DNA of 64,000 bases from positions 1,550,001 through 1,614,000 of the forward strand of contig NZ_JAPENY010000001.1 of assembly GCF_026341825.1 (NCBI RefSeq). The letters are read 5' to 3'. The DNA comes from Streptomyces sp. NBC_00620 (GTDB lineage: Bacteria > Actinomycetota > Actinomycetes > Streptomycetales > Streptomycetaceae). The position numbers and the translations under genes are program-made. This document shows positions 51,048 through 64,000 of the stretch, piece after piece. Under the pieces are notes generated by a model. The model was not told the origin of the DNA and ran no database searches. It was given only the letters and a program-made list of their open reading frames with translations. Position 1 is the first letter of the stretch; each line of letters begins with the position of its first letter.

Positions 51048-52598
51048 TCACCAGGCGGTGTCCGGGTGGGGCTCGGCCAGGCGGGCCGTCACCGCGAGGC
51101 GGTCGATCTTGCGGTTCGCGTTCAGCGGGAAGGTCTCGAAGTGGGTGAAGGCGCGCGGGAGCATGTAGGCGGGCAGGCGGCCCGACAGTTCGGCCCGGAG
51201 GGCCAGCGGGTCGCGCGGCGTGCCGGTGTAGGCGGCCTCCAGCGTGGGCTCGGCCCCGGGCGCCGCCTTCAGGACCGTGACGACGGCCTCCGCGACCCCC
51301 TCGGCCGCGCGTAGCGCCGCCTCGATCTCGCCCAGCTCCACCCGGTGACCGGCCACCTTCACCTGGTGGTCGAGGCGGCCCAGGTGCAGCAGCGCGCCGC
51401 CCGCCCCGACGCGCACCCGGTCGCCGGTGCGGTAGTACAGCTCCTCGCCGGGCGCCTCGCGGTCCTCGTACACCGACGCCTCCCGGCCGTCGAAGCGCAG
51501 GAACCGGCCGGGGTTCTCGCCCGGGTCGAGATAGCCGGGGAAGCGCTGCGGGCCCCGCAGGCACAGCTCGCCCTCGTCGGCCGGGCGGCCGTCCTCGCCG
51601 AGGACGAGGAAGTCCAGGTGCGGGTAGGGCGTGCCGATCGGGACGGTGCCGTTGGCGGTGGCGGGCCAGTCGGCGGGTTCGGCGGGCAGTCGGAACTGGG
51701 TGCAGGAGACGGTGACCTCGGTGGGGCCGTACAGGTTCTCCAGGACGCTGCCGGGCGCCGCCTCCCGCCAGGCGGCGGCCTGCTCCAGGGTGAGCTGCTC
51801 GCCGCCGAAGAGGCTCCAGCGCAGGCCGGGCATGGAGCCGGGGGCCAGGTCCCGCAGCCGCAGGGCGTACGAGATCAGCGAAGGCACCGAGAACCAGTGG
51901 GTGATGCGGGCGCGGGCGATGAAACTCGCCGGCCGCGCCAGTTCGCCGCGGGCGGGGACGACCAGGGCCGCTCCGGCGCCCCAGGCGGTGAACAGGTCCC
52001 ACGCGGTGGGGTCGAAGGTGAGGTCGAAGGTCTGGGAGACGCGGCTGTCCGGGCCGATGTCGTAGCGGTCGATCGCGTAGTCGAGCATCGCGGCCGCGTT
52101 GCGCTGGCGCACCGGGACGCCCTTGGGGGTGCCGGTGGAGCCGGACGTGAAGACGATGTACGCGATCGCGTCGGGATCCGGGGCGCAGACGTCCTTGGGG
52201 GGCCGGTCGAAACTCCCGTCCGCCGGCTCCTCGAAGGCGACGACCGGGCAGGTCAGCGCGGTGTTCCGGTCGGTGAGTACCGCGTCCGGGCGCGCCGCGG
52301 CCAGCACCGCGGTGACCCGGTCGGGGGCGGAGTCCGGGTTCAGCGGGACCACGGTGGCACCCAGGCGCTGGGCCGCCAGGTACGAGGCGTAGGCGGCGAC
52401 GCCGCGGCCCGCGAGGATGCCGACGCGGGCGGGGCGACGGCCGTCGAGGGCGGCCAGCAGGCGGGCGGCGTTGTGCTCGGCGAGCGAGCGCAGCTCCGTG
52501 TAGGTGAGGGTGCGCCCGCCGGTCTCCAGGGCGGTGCGGTCGCCGTAGGTGTCGGCCGAGGCGGCGAACCGTTCGTAGAGGGTCGGTCGGTCAGCCAT
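51048..52598 (-). CDS. Stand-alone NRPS adenylation enzyme
   Basis: A 516-residue AMP-forming ligase without a carrier domain. A3 IAYIVFTSGSTGTPKG, A4 TFDPTAWDLF, A5 LENLYGPTEVTVSC, A7 YRTGD, A8 GHRVELGEIEAALR, A10 NANRKIDR. By hand alignment to GrsA the pocket reads roughly D-P-W-F-L-G-L-V-S-K, which I do not match to a known amino acid. It is the last gene of the NRPS operon, overlapping the binding-protein gene by 8 bases. It must load a carrier domain in trans, perhaps outside the window. Confidence 0.88.
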   Translation of the reverse strand: MADRPTLYERFAASADTYGDRTALETGGRTLTYTELRSLAEHNAARLLAALDGRRPARVGILAGRGVAAYASYLAAQRLGATVVPLNPDSAPDRVTAVLAAARPDAVLTDRNTALTCPVVAFEEPADGSFDRPPKDVCAPDPDAIAYIVFTSGSTGTPKGVPVRQRNAAAMLDYAIDRYDIGPDSRVSQTFDLTFDPTAWDLFTAWGAGAALVVPARGELARPASFIARARITHWFSVPSLISYALRLRDLAPGSMPGLRWSLFGGEQLTLEQAAAWREAAPGSVLENLYGPTEVTVSCTQFRLPAEPADWPATANGTVPIGTPYPHLDFLVLGEDGRPADEGELCLRGPQRFPGYLDPGENPGRFLRFDGREASVYEDREAPGEELYYRTGDRVRVGAGGALLHLGRLDHQVKVAGHRVELGEIEAALRAAEGVAEAVVTVLKAAPGAEPTLEAAYTGTPRDPLALRAELSGRLPAYMLPRAFTHFETFPLNANRKIDRLAVTARLAEPHPDTAW

Positions 52599-54204
52599 GG
52601 GCGGCTTCCTTGACGAACGCCCGGTAGTACACGGGCGTTCCGAGGAACGACGAGGTGAAGACGCCGCCCACGCGGGAGCCGCTGACGGCCAGGTGCAGAT
52701 ACGAGAACAGCGGCACGAGCGGGATGTGACGTGTCGTCAACTCCTCGTCCAGTGCGCCCCATTCGGCCGCGGCCTGGTCGGCGGGGAGCGCCGAGACGCG
52801 GGCGATCTCGGCGTTGACGTCCGGGTCGTCGAGGTAGGTGTAGTCGGCGTTGCCGGTGGCCCGGATCGTGCGGCCGTCGAAGCCGGTGAGGAGTGTGGAC
52901 GCGCCCGGCCAGTCCGCGGCCTGGCACATCATGTACAGGTCGTAGTCGTGGCCCCGGGTCAGGACGGTGGCGTTGTGCGAGGGCCGGTCGGTCTCCACCA
53001 GCTCGACGCGGAAGCCCGCTTCCTCCAGTTGGCGTGCGAGCACCTTCGCACCGGCGGTGAAGTAGGCGCCGTCACGGCTCAGCAGACGCAGGACGCGTCC
53101 CTCGCCGGGGAGCGGGCCGCCGGTGTGCGGATCCGGATAGGCGCGGTGGCCGATGGTGCCGGGCGACAGGATCGTGTGCGTCACCTCGCCCTGCGTCGGA
53201 CCGAGCATCGCGTCCCGTACGGCCGCCTTGTCCACGGACACCGCACGGGCGATCGCGCGGCGCACCGCCACGTCCTGGACCCGGGCGGTGTTGATCGCCA
53301 GGTACCAGACGAGGGGGGTGCGGTCTCGGCGCAGACGCGGGATCAACTCCGGTTCGGCGAGCAGGAGTTCGGCGACGCCCTCGGGCGCGTTGTTCTCGGC
53401 GACGGCGAAGGTGTCGGGGCCCTCGTCGGCGCGGGCGCGGAGGTTCTGCGGCCCGCTCTCCACGCCGAGTTCGATCTCGAAGCGGTCCGGGTGGTCGTGC
53501 CGTACGGCGTCCGTGGCCGCGTCCCAGTGCGGGTTGCGTTCCAGCTCGAGCAGCTTGCCGGGGGTGTGCCCGGCGATGCGGTACGGGCCCGAGGCCAGCG
53601 GTGCCTTGCCGTAACTCTCGCCGGTGTCGGCGTCCTTGGGCACCGGGACCGTGGTGGGGAGGGAGACGGCGAAGGGCAGGTCGGGGCGCGGCACCGGGAA
53701 GCGGAACACCAGGGTGCGGGTGTCGCGGACCTCCAGGCCCGGCACCTCGTCGGTGCCGTCGGTGAAGGGTCCGCCGTAGGGGCCGTTGTCGCGCAGCCAG
53801 TCCTGCAAGTGCTCCGGGCCGTCACCGAGGGCCCCTTCGAAGGAGCGGGCGATGCCGTGCGCGACGTCGGCGGCGGTGATCTCCCGGCCGTCCTCGAAGC
53901 GCAGGCCCGGCTTGAGGGTGAACTCCCAGGTGCGGCCGTCCCCGTCGACGTCCCGGCCCGGGTTCTCGGCGAGGTCGCCGACCAGCGTCCAGCCGCCCTG
54001 TCCGTCCTCGGCCGAGATCGTCAGCGTACGGAAGAGGAGGTGGCCAAGGGCCGTGGACTGCAGGGTGTTGATGCGCTGCGGGTCGAGGTGGTCGTAGTCG
54101 CCGTCGCGCAGGATGCGCAGTGTGCCGCCGCGGACCGCGCCCGGCACAGGGCGGGCCGGGCCCTGTGCGGCGCGGGTGTCCCACGCGATGGATGCCTTGG
54201 TCAT
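52591..54204 (-). CDS. Family 5 solute-binding-like protein without signal peptide
   Basis: A 537-residue homologue of oligopeptide-binding proteins (SBP_bac_5). It shows GGTLRILRDGDYDHLDPQ at residue 26 on, WEFTLKPGLRFEDGREITAADV, and ASGPYRIAGHTPG. The N-terminus (MTKASIAWDTRAAQG) has no lipobox Cys, hydrophobic helix or twin Arg, so the protein should stay in the cytosol. No ABC permease or ATPase genes accompany it. It overlaps both neighbours (4 and 8 bases) within the NRPS operon. It may have been adopted as a peptide-handling or biosynthetic protein. Confidence 0.82.
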   Translation of the reverse strand: MTKASIAWDTRAAQGPARPVPGAVRGGTLRILRDGDYDHLDPQRINTLQSTALGHLLFRTLTISAEDGQGGWTLVGDLAENPGRDVDGDGRTWEFTLKPGLRFEDGREITAADVAHGIARSFEGALGDGPEHLQDWLRDNGPYGGPFTDGTDEVPGLEVRDTRTLVFRFPVPRPDLPFAVSLPTTVPVPKDADTGESYGKAPLASGPYRIAGHTPGKLLELERNPHWDAATDAVRHDHPDRFEIELGVESGPQNLRARADEGPDTFAVAENNAPEGVAELLLAEPELIPRLRRDRTPLVWYLAINTARVQDVAVRRAIARAVSVDKAAVRDAMLGPTQGEVTHTILSPGTIGHRAYPDPHTGGPLPGEGRVLRLLSRDGAYFTAGAKVLARQLEEAGFRVELVETDRPSHNATVLTRGHDYDLYMMCQAADWPGASTLLTGFDGRTIRATGNADYTYLDDPDVNAEIARVSALPADQAAAEWGALDEELTTRHIPLVPLFSYLHLAVSGSRVGGVFTSSFLGTPVYYRAFVKEAAHG

Positions 54205-54731
54205 GTGCGTGCTCCGAGGGGGCCGGTGGAGGGAAGGGTGGGGTCGGTGGCGGCGAAGGCGCTGTCCACGAAGACCAGCGGGCGGACGCCGGCCAGCGGG
54301 CCGAAGTCGTCGACGCGGCCGACGACGAGCGCGTGGTCGCCGGCCGTGTGGACGGAGTGGACCGTGCAGTCGAAGTAGCCGACGCCGTCCAGGAGTACGG
54401 GGCAGCCGGTGGCCGGTCCCCGCTTCCAGTCGTCGGCGGCGAAGGCGTCCGCGCCGACGGGCCGGGCGGGGTCCGCGAACCGCCGTGCCGTACCGGTCTG
54501 CCGGTCGCTCAGCACGGTGACCGCGAACCGCCCCGAGCCGCGCACGTATCCGTGCGCCCGTGACCGCGTCCCCAGGCCCACCGCGACGAGCAGCGGGTCC
54601 AGGGACAGGGACATGAACGCGTTGGCGGTCATCCCGAACGGTTCGCCGTCGGCGAGCGTGGTCAGCACGGTGACGCCGGTCGGAAACCGTCCGGCGGCAG
54701 TGCGGAAGAGGTCGGCGCGCGACCCGGTCAC
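54201..54731 (-). CDS. Flavin reductase (HpaC-like)
   Basis: A 176-residue FMN-binding split-barrel protein. Blocks: TAAGRFPTGVTVLTTLADGEPFGMTANAFMSLSLDPLL, RFAVTVLSDRQTGTARRFAD, and TVHSVHTAGDHALVVGRVDDF. It supplies reduced FMN from NAD(P)H to a partner monooxygenase. GTG 54731 overlaps the monooxygenase stop (GTGA), so the two are made together and form a two-component oxygenase. Confidence 0.9.
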   Translation of the reverse strand: MTGSRADLFRTAAGRFPTGVTVLTTLADGEPFGMTANAFMSLSLDPLLVAVGLGTRSRAHGYVRGSGRFAVTVLSDRQTGTARRFADPARPVGADAFAADDWKRGPATGCPVLLDGVGYFDCTVHSVHTAGDHALVVGRVDDFGPLAGVRPLVFVDSAFAATDPTLPSTGPLGART

Positions 54732-55810
54732 GCGGGCGTCCCGTCGGACTCGCCCGGGGCGGGCTCCGCTGCCACCCGCAGGGTGTTCAGGTGGTCGAGG
54801 CCCGCGAGGACCTCCTTGTCGCCGACCCCGAAGTCGATCAGGCAGGCCAGTTCGTCGACGCCCGCCGCGCGGGCCTTCTCGACGACCGTCGACGCCTGGT
54901 CGACGGTGCCGAACAGGCCGCTCGTCGAGTAGTAGGTGTCGAAGGAGCGGCGGACCAGGAAGTCGATGTCGGACTCCCGGAGTTTGTCGGGGTCGAAGCC
55001 GGCGAGGATGCTGCCCGCCGAGCGGGCGATGAGGCCGAAGGAGCTCTTCAGGTACGCGGTGAAGGGCTCCCTGACCGTCTCCTTGACCTGGGCCGGGTCC
55101 TCGCCCAGATAGGTGTGGAGCATCAGCGCGACATGGCCGGGCCTGCCGTCGTGGCCGGGGCGCCCGGCGAGTGCCCCGCGGTACAGGGCGATCTTCTCGG
55201 CGAGTTCGTCGAGGCTCTGGCCCAGCAGGTGGGTCAGGACGCCCGCGCCCGCCGCGCCCGCCGCTCGGAACGTCTCCGGGCCGCCCGCGCTGGTGACCCA
55301 GACGGGCAGTTCGCTCTGGACCGGCGGCGGGTAGACCCGTACCTCGGCGGGCTTTCCGGCCCCGTCGGTGACCTGGAGCGGCTCGCCGCGCCACAGCGCC
55401 CGTATCTGCTCCACGGCCTCGATGACGGCGGTCTTGCGGCCCGCGTACCCCTCGGGGCGCAGTGCGAAGTCCACCGCGTTCCAGCCCGAGGCCAGCGAGA
55501 TGCCGGCCCGGCCGCCGGAGAGGTTGTCGACGACCGACCACTCCTCGGCGATCCGCAGGGGGTGGTGCAGGGGCGCCACGACACTGCCCGCGCGGATGCC
55601 GACGCGCGAGGTGACCGCGGCCACCGCCGCGCCGGTCACCGACGGGTTGGGGTAGAGCCCCCCGAAGGGGTGGAAGTGGCGCTCGGGCGTCCACACGGCC
55701 GAGAAGCCGTGCGTGTCGGCGTACTTGGCGCCCTCCAGGAGCAGGTCGTAGCGCCCGCCGCCGGTCTCGCCGACACTGCCGTCGGCGAAGTAGAAGAGAC
55801 TGAAGTCCAT
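54728..55810 (-). CDS. Luciferase-like FMN monooxygenase, natural-product type
   Basis: A 360-residue TIM-barrel monooxygenase of the MupA/Atu3640 natural-product group (often fused within NRPS modules). It starts MDFSLFYFADGSVGETGGGR; other blocks are FSAVWTPERHFHPFGGLYPNPS, GRAGISLASGWNAVDF, and LPVWVTSAGGPETFRAAGA. It uses FMNH2 from the neighbouring reductase. In related assembly lines such domains act on carrier-bound amino acids. Here it is free-standing, next to a terminal Gly module, so alpha-hydroxylation of bound Gly is a plausible reaction. Confidence 0.9.
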   Translation of the reverse strand: MDFSLFYFADGSVGETGGGRYDLLLEGAKYADTHGFSAVWTPERHFHPFGGLYPNPSVTGAAVAAVTSRVGIRAGSVVAPLHHPLRIAEEWSVVDNLSGGRAGISLASGWNAVDFALRPEGYAGRKTAVIEAVEQIRALWRGEPLQVTDGAGKPAEVRVYPPPVQSELPVWVTSAGGPETFRAAGAAGAGVLTHLLGQSLDELAEKIALYRGALAGRPGHDGRPGHVALMLHTYLGEDPAQVKETVREPFTAYLKSSFGLIARSAGSILAGFDPDKLRESDIDFLVRRSFDTYYSTSGLFGTVDQASTVVEKARAAGVDELACLIDFGVGDKEVLAGLDHLNTLRVAAEPAPGESDGTPA

Positions 55811-55844
55811 GTCCTGTCCTCTGAGTTCGGGGGTCGGCGGGTGC

Positions 55845-56045
55845 TCAGCGGACGCTCAGCGGACGCAGGTCGGTCCAGACGGACTCGATGTGCTCCAGGC
55901 ACTCGGCGCGCGTGCCGCGGGTGCCGGTCTCACGCCATCCGTCGGGCACCGGCAGCAGGGCCGGCCACACCGAGTACTGCTCCTCGGCGTTCACCACGAC
56001 CGTGTGCACGGGCTCGGGGGCTTGCTGCGTGTTGTTCTGCGACAT
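55845..56045 (-). CDS. MbtH-like protein
   Basis: A 66-residue activator of NRPS adenylation domains. The family pattern is complete: VVVNAEEQYSVWPALLPVPDGW, GTRAECLEHIESVWTDLRP, with the conserved Trp residues that pack on the A domain. It lies 6 bases downstream of the MFS gene. It likely stabilizes the Ser- and/or Gly-activating domains encoded upstream. Confidence 0.96.
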   Translation of the reverse strand: MSQNNTQQAPEPVHTVVVNAEEQYSVWPALLPVPDGWRETGTRGTRAECLEHIESVWTDLRPLSVR

Positions 56046-56051
56046 CGAGGA

Positions 56052-57368
56052 TCAGGACCTTTCCTGGATCTGGGGCGGGAGTTCGTACTTGATGCGGGCC
56101 AGCGAGGACAGCGCCAGCGGGACCAGTGCCGAGGACAGGCCGATCGCGCTGATCAGCACGGTGGAGCGGAGACCCACGCCGGCGCCGAGGAAGCCGCCGA
56201 TGAGGGCGCCGAGCGGGGCGATGCCCATGGCCACGAAGCGGTTGGTGGCGGCGACCCGGCCCTGGAGGGAGTCGGGTGTGAGGGTCTGGCGGATGCTGAG
56301 CACGGTGACGTTGTTGGCGACGCCGAAGGACGCGAAGAGGAAGTTGATCAGCATCAGGGTGGCGACGGACAGGAATCCGCCGCCGTGCACGGTGGAGATG
56401 CCGAGCATCACCAGGTTGGCCACGGACGCCGTGGTCAGCATCGTGCGCCCGTAGCCGAACCTCTGCGGCAGCCGGCCCGCGAAGGCCGCGCCGACCAGGA
56501 AGCCGGGGCCGAGGGCCGCCATCACCAGGCCGATCTCGCCCGGCGACAGACCCAGCGTGCGCGGCATGAACTGGAGGAAGGCGACCTCCAGGGCGGTGAA
56601 GGAGAGGTTGAAGATCGACGCCATGATCGTCATGGCGCGCAGCGGTTCGTTGCCGAAGACGAACCGCAGGCCCGCCCACACCTCGCGCAGCGTCCCGGCC
56701 GGGGAGGCCGCCTCCGACGCCGCGGGCCGGTCCTCCTTGTGCCCGATGGTCCAGATGGTGACCGCCGAGACGAGGTAGGACACCGCGCCGGCCAGCACCG
56801 CCACCGGCGCCGTCAGCCACTGCACCAGCACACCGCCGAGCGCGGGCCCGCCGATGGTGGCCGCCGACTGGCTCGCGCCGAGCGCCGAGTTGCCCCGGGT
56901 CAGCTGGTCGCGTTCCACCAGGCGCGGCAGATAGGCCTGTCCGGCCACGTCGAAGAGCACGCTGCCGCAGCCCGCGAAGAAGCCGAGGACGTAGAGCCAG
57001 CTGATGCCCAGCTGGTCGGTCCAGTAGAGGACCGGGACGACGGAGAGGACCAGGGCCCGGCCCAGGTCGGTGGCCATGAGGATGTTCCTGCGCCTGACCC
57101 GGTCCACCAGGACGCCCGCGAACAACGAGACCAGCAGATACGGGAGTTTGACGACGGAGGTCAGCAGACCGACCTGCTGGGAGGTGGCGGTCAGAGCGAG
57201 GACCGCGACCAGCGGCAGGGCGAGTTCGGTGATCTGGGCGGCGAAGAGCGAGGCGGTCTGGCCGGTCCACAACTTGGTGAAGTCGCGGTTCTTCCACACG
57301 CTGGGGACAGCGGCGGAATCCGGTTCCCGCTCCTCCTGAACCTGCGCGCCACTGGTGGCCTCTGACAT
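56052..57368 (-). CDS. MFS exporter, EntS-like
   Basis: A 438-residue 12-helix transporter. First helix TGQTASLFAAQITELALPLVAVL; motif A-like LVDRVRRRNILMATDLGR; a repeat of it in the second half (AGRLPQRFGYGRTMLTTAS). This MFS_3 group exports siderophores and peptide natural products, so it is the likely exporter of the operon product. It sits between the NRPS gene and mbtH with 35- and 6-base gaps. Confidence 0.92.
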   Translation of the reverse strand: MSEATSGAQVQEEREPDSAAVPSVWKNRDFTKLWTGQTASLFAAQITELALPLVAVLALTATSQQVGLLTSVVKLPYLLVSLFAGVLVDRVRRRNILMATDLGRALVLSVVPVLYWTDQLGISWLYVLGFFAGCGSVLFDVAGQAYLPRLVERDQLTRGNSALGASQSAATIGGPALGGVLVQWLTAPVAVLAGAVSYLVSAVTIWTIGHKEDRPAASEAASPAGTLREVWAGLRFVFGNEPLRAMTIMASIFNLSFTALEVAFLQFMPRTLGLSPGEIGLVMAALGPGFLVGAAFAGRLPQRFGYGRTMLTTASVANLVMLGISTVHGGGFLSVATLMLINFLFASFGVANNVTVLSIRQTLTPDSLQGRVAATNRFVAMGIAPLGALIGGFLGAGVGLRSTVLISAIGLSSALVPLALSSLARIKYELPPQIQERS

Positions 57369-57403
57369 GAACTGCTCCTATACGTGGGGGGAGTCGGGGA
57401 CGG

Positions 57404-61348
<3,945 letters not shown>

Positions 61349-61462
61349 GGGGTTTCCTTCCGGGTGCGCTGCGGGACGGACGGGTTGGGGGCGGTCACGC
61401 CTTGGGCCGGGCGACGGGATGGGGGCGGTCACGCCTTGAACCGGGCGACGGATGAGGGACGG

Positions 61463-64000
<2,538 letters not shown>

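Overview
The window is high-GC actinobacterial DNA and looks like a Streptomyces chromosome. Codon usage is strongly G/C at third positions, with GTG starts and GGAGG-type ribosome sites. Genes are dense and often overlap by 4 or 8 bases. Many genes are core Streptomyces types: purA, class II fba, pyrE, a DUF3151 gene, a DUF2617 gene beside a membrane aminopropyltransferase, ethanolamine ammonia-lyase, and a kynurenine route. No rRNA, tRNA, CRISPR array or complete insertion sequence was found.

Layout. 0-3.1 kb: the 3' end of a membrane acyltransferase, converging on a salicylate synthase and methyltransferase pair. 3.3-7.6 kb: an exported 5'-nucleotidase, a signal-less CHAP lysin with a 57-residue partner gene, and an AraC regulator. 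7.8-17.4 kb: purA, a degenerate lipid-kinase-like gene, eutBC with a divergent permease, and a MarR-type regulator divergent from a two-gene ABC exporter. 17.5-25.4 kb: a secreted FG-GAP protein whose trypsin domain has lost its His and Ser, a small secreted protein, and a 1,304-residue polymorphic toxin (signal peptide, two blocks of ALF repeats and Ala-rich helix, HINT, unknown C-terminal domain) followed by two candidate immunity genes. 25.4-33.6 kb: a P450, then two paralogous two-component systems; one sits in an operon with a DUF1023 hydrolase and an acyltransferase, and both operons carry the same 19-bp upstream element. 33.8-37.9 kb: tryptophan to anthranilate genes (formamidase, kynureninase, tryptophan 2,3-dioxygenase) and a TetR regulator. 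38-51 kb: housekeeping and conserved membrane genes, interrupted by GC-rich repeats. 51.0-64.0 kb: one tight minus-strand NRPS operon that runs off the right edge.

The NRPS operon is the most distinctive part. The visible assembly line ends C-A(predicted Ser)-T, then C-A(predicted Gly)-T-TE, and the TE nucleophile is Cys rather than Ser. The same operon encodes MbtH, a luciferase-like monooxygenase, a flavin reductase, an MFS exporter, a stand-alone adenylation enzyme and an oligopeptide-binding-type protein with no export signal. A terminal Gly module plus a flavin monooxygenase suggests oxidative chain termination to an amide, as in the myxothiazol type of logic. The Cys TE points instead to strained-ring or unusual acyl-transfer release. 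Both are inferences from sequence only.

At the DNA level, two GC-rich repeat families and two long palindromic elements with perfect 22-23 bp ends lie between genes. Several adjacent genes carry short in-frame tandem repeats at their termini.
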